In this document: in pieces, positions 8,362-17,573 of the stretch | Layout: every line of letters starts with the position of its first letter | Numbering within the stretch: position 1 is the first letter of the stretch | Origin: Chitinivibrionales bacterium | GTDB taxonomy: Bacteria > Fibrobacterota > Chitinivibrionia > Chitinivibrionales > FEN-1185 | Assembly (NCBI GenBank): GCA_035516255.1 | Contig: DATJAL010000047.1 | Coordinates: 89,198 to 153,197, forward strand | Reading direction: 5' to 3' | DNA length: 64,000 nucleotides | The notes under the pieces: generated by a model | What the model saw: the letters and a program-made list of their open reading frames with translations, nothing else | Told to the model about the DNA's origin: nothing | Databases searched by the model: none | Program-made: the position numbers and the translations under genes

Positions 8362-9482
8362 GGACCCGCCTTCTTCACGGCCTTTTCGTAAACCCCGTAA
8401 TTCGTCGCGATCATGTTCTTGAGCGTGAATTTCGTAAGGGCCATCTCGTAGGCGTTCGCGACGATCCGCCCCCTGAGCACGGCATCGGTCTTGACAGAGG
8501 CGATGGCCCCAGCGATGCCCTCGACGTCGCCGTTCTTCACCAGAACGCAGTTTTCGCGGTGCGCGAGCAGGCCGGCCACCTCCGGGATGCCGCTCATGAC
8601 CACCGGCCGCTTCGCGACCATGGCCTCGAGCACCGAATTGGGAAACCCCTCGAACCGTGTGAGCAGAATGTAAACGTCGCCGTAGGAGAGAAACGGGAAC
8701 ACGTTCCGGCGCGCGCCGGTAAACACGACGTTTCGCGATCCGAACTCCAGCGCCTTCTGCCTGAAAAAATCGAGCCCCGTGCCCCCGCCCACCAAAACGA
8801 ACCGCAAATCAGGACAGACCTTTGCCACGCGCAGCAGGGTGATGATGTCTTTTTGCGGATAGCGCATGTTGCAGATGCTCACCACGCTGTATTTGCCGGC
8901 CGGGCTGAAGAACGCCGACTTGATTTTCGCGTCGATGAAAGCGGCGTCGTCGGGCTTTTTCACCGCGTTGAGCACTGCCACGACCTCCTTGGAAAGGCGC
9001 TTCTCGAGGTCGAGCTTTATGGCGGGCGAGTTGCAGGTGATGATCGTCGCCATGCGCAGCGAAAGAAGGTGGCCGGCGTTCCTCACCATCCTGCGGACAA
9101 GGGACTTCCTGAATTCATCGTGGATCTGCGAGTTGCGCACGCAGTACACAAAGGGCTTTTTGAGGACAAAGTTGCTTACGACGCCGAGCAGGCCGCCGTG
9201 CGGCATGAACGCCTGCACCACGTCTATGGTGTTGCGGTTTTTAAAGAGGAATTTTGCATACGCGACAATATTCCTGTACAAGGCGACGGGGTTTTTCGAC
9301 GCGAGGAGCACGAACACGGGTATGTTGTTTTTCCCCAGATCGGAAAGGTAATACCCGTTTATCAAGGACGCGACCACCGGCTCAAAGGAAAGGCCCTGGG
9401 CCGCCGTGTTCACGCATATCCTGGTGAAATTCTTCTCCGCGCCCCCGCGGTTGAGGCCCGTGATGCACATGAGCACCCTCAT
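8358..9482 (-). CDS. GT4-family glycosyltransferase
   Basis: This 374-aa GT-B enzyme begins with ICITG-like beta-strand sequence MRVLMCITGLNRGGAEKNF, whose GGAE turn is typical of GT4 N-terminal domains. The C-terminal half carries the EX7E donor motif in RFEGFPNSVLEAM near residue 280 and the phosphate-binding region around CNMRYPQKD. The ATG at 9482 overlaps the stop of the upstream asnB gene (ATGA). A longer open frame continues upstream, but it runs antisense-like through asnB in a different frame and is not protein-like. The gene also overlaps the downstream polymerase gene by 4 bp. It should add one sugar of the repeat unit; the specificity is not readable. Confidence 0.88.
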   Translation of the reverse strand: MRVLMCITGLNRGGAEKNFTRICVNTAAQGLSFEPVVASLINGYYLSDLGKNNIPVFVLLASKNPVALYRNIVAYAKFLFKNRNTIDVVQAFMPHGGLLGVVSNFVLKKPFVYCVRNSQIHDEFRKSLVRRMVRNAGHLLSLRMATIITCNSPAIKLDLEKRLSKEVVAVLNAVKKPDDAAFIDAKIKSAFFSPAGKYSVVSICNMRYPQKDIITLLRVAKVCPDLRFVLVGGGTGLDFFRQKALEFGSRNVVFTGARRNVFPFLSYGDVYILLTRFEGFPNSVLEAMVAKRPVVMSGIPEVAGLLAHRENCVLVKNGDVEGIAGAIASVKTDAVLRGRIVANAYEMALTKFTLKNMIATNYGVYEKAVKKAGP

Positions 9483-11353
9483 GGGGCCCTCCCCGCGAAA
9501 TTCTCCTCCCATTTGAGGAACACGTAGATCCTCCAAAAAAGAAAACTGCCGTATTTTGTTCCGAGGAATTTTTGGTCGTGGAACAGCTTTTTCACCGCGC
9601 CCATGGCGAACAGCCGTTCGAGCCCCGAGGGCCTTTCCAGGCGCGACGCTATCTCGTCGTGCAGCGCGTGGTTCACCCAGTGCCGCAGGGGGATGTCGAA
9701 CCCCTTCTTGGGCCGGTCGAAAAGCGCCTCGGGCACGTGCCGGCCCAGCATTTTCTTGAGAAGGTATTTTTTCCCGTGAGACGTCTTGAGCGCCTGCGGC
9801 ACCGTGTAGTAACTGTGTTCCACGAACCCATGATCGAGGAGCGGGTTCCTCACCTCGAGCCCGAACCGCATTGAGGCGCGGTCCACCTTGACAAGCACGT
9901 CGTCGGGCATGTAGCCCAAGAAGTCCCAGAGCATCCATTCGGTCTCTTCCGGCACGCGGCCGGTCTTTACTCCCGCGATGACGCCGCCGTTCCCCCGGTC
10001 GAGCGCGAAAGGAACCGCCGGCAGCGGGTTTGCGAGGTTCTGCCGGCAATCGAGAAACGACCGGTACCGCAGCGACTGCAGCTTGACCAGCGTGTCGAAA
10101 TTGAAAAGGCCGCGCGGCAGCAGCGCACCCGGCAATTGCCTCAACCAACGCGGAAGGCCGTAAAGCCGTTTGAGCTTCCTGAGATGGTCGTAGCGCGTAT
10201 AGCCGAAATACTGCTCGTCGCCGCCGTCGCCCGAAAGCGCCACCGTGATGTTCTCCCTTGCAAACCGCGAAAGCAGCAGCGTCGGTATCGCCGACTCGTC
10301 CGCGAACGGCTCGTCGAACGCGTCGGAAAAATACCCGAGCACGTCCATGAAGTCTTTTTCGCCGATGACGAGCCGGCGGTGCCTGGTGCCCAGGTGCGCC
10401 GCGATCGCCGCCGCGCTTTCGCTCTCGTCAAAGCGCGGGTCGGTGAACCCGATGGTGAACGTGGAGATTTGCTCCTTCGATTCCTTTGCCGCAAGGCTCG
10501 CCACGAGCGCCGAGTCTATGCCGCCGCTCAGAAAAACGCCGAGCGGCACGTCGCTTATCAGCCGCAGCCGCACCGCCGCCGACAGCGTATCGCCCAGCGT
10601 CCGGAGGACGGCCGCCTCGTCGCAGGGGAAATCCGGCGCCGGGATTTTTTCCTGCTCTATGCGCCACCAGCATTTCTTCTCCACCCTGCCGTCGGCGAAA
10701 ACGCGCATCCAGTGTCCCGGCGTGAGGCGGAGCACGCCCTCCGCGATGGTGGCCTCCCCGCCGATGTACCCGCGCACGAAAAACTCCTCCATGGCGGCAT
10801 CGTTGATGGAAAACCCGTTGCCGAAATAGGTGACGATGGGCTTGAGCACCGACGAAAACACGAACTCCCCGTTTTTCGAGCAATAGTACAGCGGCTTCAC
10901 GCCGACCCTGTCGCGCGCCAGGAACAGTTCCTTCTTGACAAGATCAACGACGGCGAACGCGAACATGCCGTCGAACAGGTCGAGGCATTTCTCCCCCATG
11001 TGAATATAGGCGTAAAGCAGCACCTCGGTGTCCGACCTGCTCTTGAAATCGATACGGTGCCGCCCGAGCAGCGTTTCCCGCACGCTTTCGAAATTGTAAA
11101 TCTCGCCGTTGAACACGATCCAGTACCTGCCGGTCGCGTCGGCCATGGGCTGCAGCGCCCGCTCAGAAAGGTCGATGATCGACAGCCGCGTGTGGCCGAG
11201 CCCTATCTCCCCCGCGTCTGAAGGCACGCCCGCCGCAAACACCCTGGCGCCGGTCGCATCGGGCCCGCGGTTCTTGATGTGCTTGCACATGTCAAGAAGC
11301 AGCGCAGAGGGCCTCCGGACGGAAGCGTTGAACCAGCCGGCTATTCCGCACAT
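9479..11353 (-). CDS. asnB: AsnB-type glutamine amidotransferase (second of three)
   Basis: This 624-aa enzyme starts MCGIAGWF, leaving Cys as the N-terminal nucleophile. The glutaminase motifs NRGPDATG (28-35) and FNGEIYN (81-87) and the synthetase PP-loop SGGIDSA (276-282) are present, with the later GDGGDEQYFGY segment typical of AsnB. It is the first gene of a tightly coupled set: its stop overlaps the GT4 start, which in turn overlaps the membrane-protein gene. Like the other two copies, it is more likely to amidate a uronic acid or another sugar carboxylate than to serve general asparagine synthesis, though this is inferred from context. The sequence upstream (11358-11398) is a run of TTGAAAAG-type repeats. 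Confidence 0.9.
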   Translation of the reverse strand: MCGIAGWFNASVRRPSALLLDMCKHIKNRGPDATGARVFAAGVPSDAGEIGLGHTRLSIIDLSERALQPMADATGRYWIVFNGEIYNFESVRETLLGRHRIDFKSRSDTEVLLYAYIHMGEKCLDLFDGMFAFAVVDLVKKELFLARDRVGVKPLYYCSKNGEFVFSSVLKPIVTYFGNGFSINDAAMEEFFVRGYIGGEATIAEGVLRLTPGHWMRVFADGRVEKKCWWRIEQEKIPAPDFPCDEAAVLRTLGDTLSAAVRLRLISDVPLGVFLSGGIDSALVASLAAKESKEQISTFTIGFTDPRFDESESAAAIAAHLGTRHRRLVIGEKDFMDVLGYFSDAFDEPFADESAIPTLLLSRFARENITVALSGDGGDEQYFGYTRYDHLRKLKRLYGLPRWLRQLPGALLPRGLFNFDTLVKLQSLRYRSFLDCRQNLANPLPAVPFALDRGNGGVIAGVKTGRVPEETEWMLWDFLGYMPDDVLVKVDRASMRFGLEVRNPLLDHGFVEHSYYTVPQALKTSHGKKYLLKKMLGRHVPEALFDRPKKGFDIPLRHWVNHALHDEIASRLERPSGLERLFAMGAVKKLFHDQKFLGTKYGSFLFWRIYVFLKWEENFAGRAP

Positions 11354-11357
11354 GAAA

Positions 11358-11398
11358 ACAAGAGTTGAAAAGTTGAAAGGTTGAAAAGTTGAAGGGAA
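11358..11398 (+). repeat. Low-complexity TTGAAAAG-type tandem words
   Basis: Four imperfect copies of GTTGAAAAG or GTTGAAAGG follow each other directly upstream of the second asnB gene. The same words recur near 20768, and in complement (TCAACTTTTCAAC) near 21765, 34600, 37150 and 39860. Confidence 0.7.
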
Positions 11399-11453
11399 AG
11401 CATGGGATGTCGATTCTTCTTCTATTTTCTACGCCGACAAATTTCGTTCCGTA

Positions 11454-12380
11454 TTACAGTTTAACGCCCGCGATGTTCCAGCGCGAAACGTGCATAAGAT
11501 CATGGGCGGTCATTCCCGATTTTTCCAAATGCCGGAGGCGCTCCGCGTCCTTTTCTATCATGGGCATGATAATCCGATCCCATTTATCGCACCATTGAAC
11601 ACCCTCGTAGGCATCGGAGAATGAATTGACCGGCTTCACATCGCCGCCAAACGATGCCGGCCGCAACTGGTTGATTTTGATTCCTGCTTTTTCAGCCGAT
11701 TGAACGATGTCCGCGGGCCATGCTGCGTTCAAATAGTCATGGCGTATTCGTTGCCCTGTTCCGCGCACATGCGCCCACGGATCAGAATCAATCACCGGCA
11801 TATGGCTTCCGCTCGGACAATAAAAATTATGGTATGTCATGTCGATGACACCGCCGGGCCTCAAAACCCTCGTGATTTCTTGCCAGAACAGGCGAAGATC
11901 ATTTACATGCTCCAGAACATCTTGGGAAATCGCGGCATCAAAAGAGCTGTCTGCAATCGGAAGTACTTTTCCGTTGTACGTCCTTAAATCAAGGGCCTTG
12001 TGGTTGATCTTAGCGCTAAAATGTTTCTCAATCTCCGTAAATTTCTGCCTCTCACGATACCATACCGCAGGGGTCTCTACGATCGCCCGCAACAAACCGA
12101 GCGACCGCATGTTGCCGATAAATTTTCTTCTCATGCCGTCCCGCCAGAAACACGACGCAATGTCCACGCCCGAGACCCGAAAACCTTCCAGCGATACTAT
12201 CGCCGTTCCCGGATACGCATAACCGCACCCGATATCAAGGATGGCGGAACCGGGCCGCAGATTGTTCTTTTTCATACGGTCGAGCCGGCCGAGGGAATAG
12301 TTCAGATAGTAATCCGGCCGGCGGCGCGCAAAGGTATTCTTCAAATATCCGGAGATCAGTCGCAGGCGCTTTGAAATCAT
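11454..12380 (-). CDS. Class I SAM-dependent methyltransferase
   Basis: This 308-aa protein has the Rossmann-like methyltransferase core with motif I ILDIGCGYAYPG (47-58), the acidic end of strand beta-2 in VSGVDIAS, and a Methyltransf_11-like motif SFDAAISQDVLEHV followed by RVLRPGGVIDMTYH. The insert between strands (about 75-130) is larger than in minimal enzymes. The C-terminal part (PASFGGDVKP, SDAYEGVQW) has no family I recognise. It is the first of a consecutive run of methyltransferase genes (11454-15324) in a glycan locus and probably modifies a sugar hydroxyl or carboxylate. The substrate is unknown. Confidence 0.85.
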   Translation of the reverse strand: MISKRLRLISGYLKNTFARRRPDYYLNYSLGRLDRMKKNNLRPGSAILDIGCGYAYPGTAIVSLEGFRVSGVDIASCFWRDGMRRKFIGNMRSLGLLRAIVETPAVWYRERQKFTEIEKHFSAKINHKALDLRTYNGKVLPIADSSFDAAISQDVLEHVNDLRLFWQEITRVLRPGGVIDMTYHNFYCPSGSHMPVIDSDPWAHVRGTGQRIRHDYLNAAWPADIVQSAEKAGIKINQLRPASFGGDVKPVNSFSDAYEGVQWCDKWDRIIMPMIEKDAERLRHLEKSGMTAHDLMHVSRWNIAGVKL

Positions 12381-12418
12381 AATGCCTTACACCGGCCGCA
12401 ACGGCGGCAAAACATTGC

Positions 12419-13243
12419 TCATCCCTTTTCCTTTACCCCGGCCACATAACCGGTGATAAACCGTTTTCCTTCCATGGCGCCGGCCATAAATGATGCGATG
12501 TTGTCAAGTACGGACAAAACGGCGTCCGCAACGATGGAAATATATCTCAATTGCCGGTACGGAGAGGCGCCGAAAACAAACGTCCAGTAATGGATAAAAG
12601 GCAGAAACTGCCCGCAAATCGTCTCCTTACGCTTTACGGACAGCCCTTTTTCGGACAAAAACCGGTCCGTTTCCTTTTCGTATTTGAAGTTATTGTGGTC
12701 CATTCCCGCGATCAAAGCCTTTAACCTGCGTGGGGAAAATTTGTTCATGAGGCGGTACGACAGCCCGTCATTATTGCATTCCGCCGCGATAAGCAGCGTG
12801 GCGCCGGGCCGGGCGAGTCGTTTTGATTCGTCAAGGAGGCCGGAGAATATGGCGTCGGTAATATGCGCCGTGAGATTGAACATGATGATCATGTCGAAAA
12901 ACGACGATGGATACGGGATCGTCATGCCGTCCCCGTATTCGAGCGCCTCGCGGTACCCCTTGCGCAGGGCCTGTTCCCGGGGAAAGCCCTTGATATCGAC
13001 GCCGTAAAACAAAACATTCTTCGCGCGCGCCAGATGCTGGCCCCAACCGCAGCCGATGTCGAGCACGGTGAAAGGACCTTTCGCCTTTGACAAAGCGTCC
13101 AGGCGGCGCGACAGAAACATTTCATTGCCGAGCCGCAGGGAAAGGAGCGTGCAGACAAGAGGGTTACGTAAGAGACCGGTATATGCAAAAAAACGCTGGT
13201 GGCTCTCCCCCCACTGAGGGGTGTGAGATTCCCAATATGCCAT
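12419..13243 (-). CDS. Class I SAM-dependent methyltransferase
   Basis: This 274-aa protein shows SAM-binding motif I VLDIGCGWGQHLA (60-72), the beta-2 region YGVDIKG and a post-motif segment FFDMIIMFNLTAHI. The last 60 residues contain hydrophobic stretches (QFLPFIHYWTFVFG and a helix near ADAVLSVLDNIASFMAG), so it may sit on the membrane. Its ATG shares one base with the stop of the next upstream gene (TAATG at 13243), indicating coupled translation. It probably acts on a lipid-linked or nucleotide sugar of this locus. No specific family is recognised. Confidence 0.82.
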   Translation of the reverse strand: MAYWESHTPQWGESHQRFFAYTGLLRNPLVCTLLSLRLGNEMFLSRRLDALSKAKGPFTVLDIGCGWGQHLARAKNVLFYGVDIKGFPREQALRKGYREALEYGDGMTIPYPSSFFDMIIMFNLTAHITDAIFSGLLDESKRLARPGATLLIAAECNNDGLSYRLMNKFSPRRLKALIAGMDHNNFKYEKETDRFLSEKGLSVKRKETICGQFLPFIHYWTFVFGASPYRQLRYISIVADAVLSVLDNIASFMAGAMEGKRFITGYVAGVKEKG

Positions 13244-13896
13244 TATGAATTCCTATTTACAAAGTGGCCGATTTCATACACGCTTCCGCTAAAAGGCACA
13301 CCGCCCTTCAGAGCCGTTATTTTCACTTCCGTCAACGCGCGCCGCGCCGCGCCGGACACATCGCGCTCCGAAGAAAAATGGTGCCTCCGGATATCGTAGC
13401 CGAGTATCAGGAAACAGATTTTCATGAATGCATTATTTGCCGGTACTCCGTAAACGACCTGCCCTTCTCTTTTTAGGACCCGCCGGATTTCGGAAAATGC
13501 CTTATCAAGTTCATATGGCTTAAGGTGTTCGAGGATGCTGATACAGAGAACGGTATCAAAGAACCCATCTGGATACGGCATCTCAAGTACCGAGCCGTTC
13601 CTGAGAAACGTTTCAATTTTATGCTTTTTAAAAAGCGCGCCGACGTCCGCTATTGAGGCCGTAAGGTCGAGCCCGTGCACTTCCTCATAACGGGAAGAAA
13701 GGTTTATAAACGCAAGCCCGCTCCCGAAGCCCACCTCCAGGACCCTGCCTCCGCCTTTGCATTCGTCAAGGCACAATTCGACGCGCCGGCGGTACAGCGG
13801 ACCCACAAAAGGCCAAAAATAAAACCGTATTGGGTCGTTGTTATCGACACCGGCATATTCCTTAAGTGGAAGCAGGCGTAGAGATTCGTTGGGCAT
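13243..13896 (-). CDS. Class I SAM-dependent methyltransferase
   Basis: This 217-aa minimal methyltransferase has motif I RVLEVGFGSGLAF (51-63), beta-2 VHGLDLTAS, and the Methyltransf_11-like segment FFDTVLCISILEHLKPYEL followed by RRVLKREGQVVYGVP. The start is 3 bp from the stop of the upstream fusion gene, and its stop overlaps the start of the following methyltransferase, so it belongs to a coupled run. It may modify a sugar or its lipid carrier. The substrate cannot be told from sequence. Confidence 0.83.
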   Translation of the reverse strand: MPNESLRLLPLKEYAGVDNNDPIRFYFWPFVGPLYRRRVELCLDECKGGGRVLEVGFGSGLAFINLSSRYEEVHGLDLTASIADVGALFKKHKIETFLRNGSVLEMPYPDGFFDTVLCISILEHLKPYELDKAFSEIRRVLKREGQVVYGVPANNAFMKICFLILGYDIRRHHFSSERDVSGAARRALTEVKITALKGGVPFSGSVYEIGHFVNRNS

Positions 13897-13899
13897 TAT

Positions 13900-15324
13900 C
13901 TATACGAACTTGATTTTGTTGAGCGCAAACGCCACCATTCTGATCAGCAGCATGCCGTGCCGCCATCTGCTGATGTTCGTTGTGCCGTATTTCCGCTCCT
14001 GATAGCGTATCGGCATGTCCACAATTTTCAAATTGAGGCGGGCGGCCCCGAATAAAAGGTCAAAATCGCCGAAAGGATCAAAATCCCCGAAATACCCCCT
14101 GTTTTTTGCAATTATCTCATAATCGGTCCGCCATAAAACCTTTGTCCCGCATAATGTGTCCTTTACAGGTTGGCCAAGCAGCCAGGAAAAAGCAAGGCCG
14201 AAAAATTTGTTCCCGAAAAAATTGAGCAATTGCATAGCTCCTTTTTCCAAAGGATACACAAGCCGCACGCCATTGATGAATTCGCCTTTCCCGGAAACGA
14301 TTGCATCATAAAATCTCACCAAATCTTCCGCGGCAACGGTCAAATCGGCATCAAGGACCATTAGGATGTCGCCCCTGGCCTGGGAAAATCCCAGCCTTAC
14401 CGCATCCCCCTTTCCTTTGCCGGTCTGCTTTAAAAGCCGGCACGGAATGGATGGATGGCGTTTCATGGCATCTTCGATTGCCGTATATGTCCGGTCTTTT
14501 GAATTGCCTTCCACAAAAATGATCTCGCTGTCGTTTTCGATCGCGGGCATGGTGGAGAAAATCCGTTCGATATTTCCCGCCTCGTTGCGCGCAGGCACGA
14601 CGACCGAAACCGAAGGGGGCCTGGAAAAGCGGACCGGCACATCGGGCCGCGCAACGATCATGTTGGTGAGGGCAAAGACGGAAAACGGCCAGATTTTAAC
14701 AAGAATTTTATTGCAGAATGGTTCGAGCACCTTTACCGAAAATGGGAATAAAACCTCTTGCCAGCTTCGGATCATTTCGAAACCGGCCAGGACAAGCAGG
14801 TTCGCAATGTCTTCGACGGTCAGCCAGTTCTGTTGAAGGTTTTTCCTTTTCATCCCAAACAATGAGGCCGCGCCGAGCGGCAATTCCCAAAGCCTGCTGT
14901 ATGAGTTTATAATTAAGCGCGTCTTTGGCGTGCATAACGGCGCCAGTCCCTGTAAAAGCTCCTGTACGTCCCATAGGTCGTTTACAAGATCGGAAAGAAC
15001 AATCGCGTCGAACGCGCCCTTCACCCCGAGGCGGTGGCCGTCGGCGCAAACGAACGTTATCTCAGGATGCTTTTTACGGGCAGCCAGCAACGTTTGCCGT
15101 GAAAAATCAACGCCGACCCCGATTGATGGCTTTACAGCCGCAATAAGACCGCCATATCCGCATCCTATTTCAAGCACGCGCTTGCCCGGAGGAATAAGAT
15201 AAGAATAGACTTTTCTCAGCCGTTTATGGTATCGCTTTCCGCCTTCGAGCCACGTCTTCCTCTTGGAGGCAAGGGCGTTCCAATGGCCCATTCTTTCGTT
15301 ACGATATGCCGTTACCGGATTCAT
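13900..15324 (-). CDS. Methyltransferase-GT2 glycosyltransferase fusion
   Basis: This 474-aa protein joins two enzymes. Residues about 1-225 are a class I SAM methyltransferase with motif I VLEIGCGYGG (50-59) and beta-2 GVGVDFS. Residues about 236-474 are a GT2-family domain like DPM1/polyprenol-phosphate glycosyltransferases: VVVPARNEAGNIE (241-253), acidic EGNSKDRT, and the metal-binding DAD at 325-327 (VLDADLTV), then DTLCGTKVLWR and a C-terminal RYQERKYGTTN. The frame is continuous, with no stop or overlap at the junction. The GT2 half should transfer a sugar from a nucleotide to a polyprenyl phosphate or growing chain, perhaps coordinated with methylation. That coordination is inferred. 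Confidence 0.87.
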   Translation of the reverse strand: MNPVTAYRNERMGHWNALASKRKTWLEGGKRYHKRLRKVYSYLIPPGKRVLEIGCGYGGLIAAVKPSIGVGVDFSRQTLLAARKKHPEITFVCADGHRLGVKGAFDAIVLSDLVNDLWDVQELLQGLAPLCTPKTRLIINSYSRLWELPLGAASLFGMKRKNLQQNWLTVEDIANLLVLAGFEMIRSWQEVLFPFSVKVLEPFCNKILVKIWPFSVFALTNMIVARPDVPVRFSRPPSVSVVVPARNEAGNIERIFSTMPAIENDSEIIFVEGNSKDRTYTAIEDAMKRHPSIPCRLLKQTGKGKGDAVRLGFSQARGDILMVLDADLTVAAEDLVRFYDAIVSGKGEFINGVRLVYPLEKGAMQLLNFFGNKFFGLAFSWLLGQPVKDTLCGTKVLWRTDYEIIAKNRGYFGDFDPFGDFDLLFGAARLNLKIVDMPIRYQERKYGTTNISRWRHGMLLIRMVAFALNKIKFV

Positions 15325-15346
15325 GATTGCCGTTTGTTGTGCAACC

Positions 15347-16801
15347 CTATTTCACATGATAACGCGATGGATTCTCAAAACGGTATTGATTGGCGATGGC
15401 ATGGTAGATTTCCGACTCGGTAAGGCCGGCTTTATTCTGCTCGGACAAATCCATGGCCTTGATGAAAAGCAGCTCTTTGTTTAACGGATATTTCTTAAGG
15501 ATATCCCTGTGGTCCTTGAAATTTGTATATATGGTCATAACAGCGCTTAACAGAATAAGAACCAGCCACAACCCCGCCAGACGCGCCCACCTGCGTTCCG
15601 ATGCGCCCCCTATTTTGAAATAGAGCGCAATTCCGAGCACCATCCAGAAGAGAACGTGGGGCACGGCGATAATCCTTCTGGTCGCTTCATTGAAAAAGAA
15701 AAACAAATTGTCATAGGGCCCGTCAAACGACGTTGTATACAAAGGATAAAGGCCGACGCTGATCACCGCTGCCGCAACGAACAGCGCAAAACAATAGTCC
15801 CCCAATTTTGCCAGTCGGGTATCCGTGCTTTTCTTCCGCATTTTTAACCATACCACAATGAGCGCATTGGTTTCAAGGAGGTACGCCACGAACATGACCA
15901 CCGAGACCATTGAAATCGGTTTTAAAAACACGGCTGAAAAATAGGCCCCGAGTGGAATGCCGTGCCTCAGCAGAAGATAGAGGCCCATTAATGGCGTTTT
16001 ACAAACCACGATAACGCCTATAACGCAGTTTATTATAAGAAGAAGCTTTCCGATATTCAATGTATCGACGGTTATTTTTTTCTTTAATAGGACAAAGGCA
16101 ATGACACAAACCAGAAAAAACGGCAGGAACATCTCCAATTCCCCAACATGACAAATGCCGCATAGCGCGAACAATGCTGTTCCGAGAAGGAAGCGAACGT
16201 ACCGGCGGACGCGGGTGGCTTCCGAAGGGACGAAGCACATCATGCCTGCAAAAAAGAAAAGCGTCGCGGCCCCGCGCGGGTACGGGACCTTCCACGTAAC
16301 AGTCCCGAAAAAAGCATTGTCAAAGGGAAACAGCCCGTGGAGAATAAAAATGGACGACGTCGCGGAAATAAGAAAAGCGGGAAAGAGAACGAAACGCAAT
16401 CGGCCGAACAGCAGCATGAGAACGAAAAACAGCGCCGCAATTCCCGCAAACGAGCATGCAAGGTTGGAGCAGAAAACACTCTGGAACGGGGAAACGAGCG
16501 GCAGCCGCTCGAACCTGTCCACAAGAAAGTTATTGGCAAAGTAATATTTGCTGTATTGCAGTCGGGAAAACGGATCGCCTAACCCGATTTCCGTCAGATG
16601 CGTCTTTATCGACCCGGTAAGGGGCACGTGCGCATAATTGGTTACGAACGATGCCGCACGGTAAAAACATTTGTCATCCGGATCAATGGCAAGGTCGGCA
16701 ATATGCAGCGCGGCAACGGTAAACAACGCAAGCGTAAGAAGGGACATGTCGAACAGGGCCCCGCCCTTGTCCGGGAGCAATGGTTGCATTTCCCTACCCA
16801 T
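15347..16801 (-). CDS. Polytopic membrane protein, possible GT-C glycosyltransferase or polymerase
   Basis: This 484-aa protein has about ten to twelve predicted membrane segments. A first extracytoplasmic loop after segment one contains DPDDKCFYRAASFV, with acidic residues placed as in GT-C enzymes, which use polyprenol-phosphate sugars on the periplasmic side. The C-terminus is a soluble tail of about 50 residues (KDHRDILKKYPLNKELLF onward). It sits beside the GT2-type fusion, which could supply a polyprenol-phosphate sugar. I cannot match it to a named family; a Wzy-like polymerase is the main alternative. The ATG at 16801 has AAGG about nine bases upstream. Confidence 0.6.
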   Translation of the reverse strand: MGREMQPLLPDKGGALFDMSLLTLALFTVAALHIADLAIDPDDKCFYRAASFVTNYAHVPLTGSIKTHLTEIGLGDPFSRLQYSKYYFANNFLVDRFERLPLVSPFQSVFCSNLACSFAGIAALFFVLMLLFGRLRFVLFPAFLISATSSIFILHGLFPFDNAFFGTVTWKVPYPRGAATLFFFAGMMCFVPSEATRVRRYVRFLLGTALFALCGICHVGELEMFLPFFLVCVIAFVLLKKKITVDTLNIGKLLLIINCVIGVIVVCKTPLMGLYLLLRHGIPLGAYFSAVFLKPISMVSVVMFVAYLLETNALIVVWLKMRKKSTDTRLAKLGDYCFALFVAAAVISVGLYPLYTTSFDGPYDNLFFFFNEATRRIIAVPHVLFWMVLGIALYFKIGGASERRWARLAGLWLVLILLSAVMTIYTNFKDHRDILKKYPLNKELLFIKAMDLSEQNKAGLTESEIYHAIANQYRFENPSRYHVK

Positions 16802-16847
16802 GTACTGCGCCTTTCGTGATCACGAGCAATCCCGTGAAATAAATTGT

Positions 16848-17570
16848 TTATTTTTTAGCGCCGATAAATAAAGATCCGGCTATTTCTTTCAGTAACGGTA
16901 TCTTTTCTAAAATGTCGCCGATTTTTTCCACGGCAGAGGCCAAGGAATCGGGAATGGCCGGGTGCAAAAAATCAAAAGGGACAACGGTAATTTCCCTGAA
17001 GTTCAGTCTAGCCAGTTTTTTCCTGATCGGCCCGGCAAAGAACGCGGTTTCATCCGGGGAATCGCCCAGCGCCCTTTTAATCGCGGGAATATTTTTTTGG
17101 ATGGCGATTTGCGGGTTGAGCATGTTCGGCTCCGCAAAAGCCATTGCCCCGCCCGGCTTTAATACGCGATATATGCCGGCCAGTGTTTTATCAATATCAA
17201 GATGGTGGAGTACCGATAGACCGACCACCGCATCCAGACTGTCGTCGGCAGATCCCGCAAGGGTCTCAGCATCGGCGATCTGGGTGAAAACGTTTCCGGT
17301 CTTTATCCTTTTTTTTGTCAATGCCAAAAATTCCGGGAAAATATCGGTGGCTGTTATTTCCGCCCCGGTTGCGGCAAGTTTTTCCGTCAACGTGCCGGAA
17401 CCGCATCCGATTTCCAAAACCTTCCGGCCGGCCCCGAGCCGGGCAAAATCAATGATCATTTCAGCCCTTCTATCCAACCTTTTCTTTCCGGCCAGGCCGG
17501 TCCGTCCCCAAATTTTTTCCGGGTTTACCATTATTTTTTTATCGTGCGCCAATTCGTTTTCTTTTATCAT
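16848..17570 (-). CDS. Class I SAM-dependent methyltransferase
   Basis: This 240-aa enzyme has motif I KVLEIGCGSGTLTEKL (50-65), the acidic beta-2 residue in ITATDIFPEF, and SLDAVVGLSVLHHLDIDKTL followed by RVLKPGGAMAFAEPN. That arrangement is typical of Methyltransf_11/25 proteins. The N-terminal HDKKIMVNPEKIWGRTGLAG is shared by many methyltransferases of O-antigen and lipid-linked sugar loci. It starts 3 bp after the stop of the upstream GT4. The acceptor is unknown. Confidence 0.84.
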   Translation of the reverse strand: MIKENELAHDKKIMVNPEKIWGRTGLAGKKRLDRRAEMIIDFARLGAGRKVLEIGCGSGTLTEKLAATGAEITATDIFPEFLALTKKRIKTGNVFTQIADAETLAGSADDSLDAVVGLSVLHHLDIDKTLAGIYRVLKPGGAMAFAEPNMLNPQIAIQKNIPAIKRALGDSPDETAFFAGPIRKKLARLNFREITVVPFDFLHPAIPDSLASAVEKIGDILEKIPLLKEIAGSLFIGAKK

Positions 17571-17573
17571 GGT

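Noticed and set aside
9483-10148. Long upstream extension of the GT4 gene that ends at 8358
   Set aside because: The extension lies within the second asnB in a different frame and is not protein-like; the internal ATG at 9482 with a 4-bp overlap gives a standard GT4 N-terminus.
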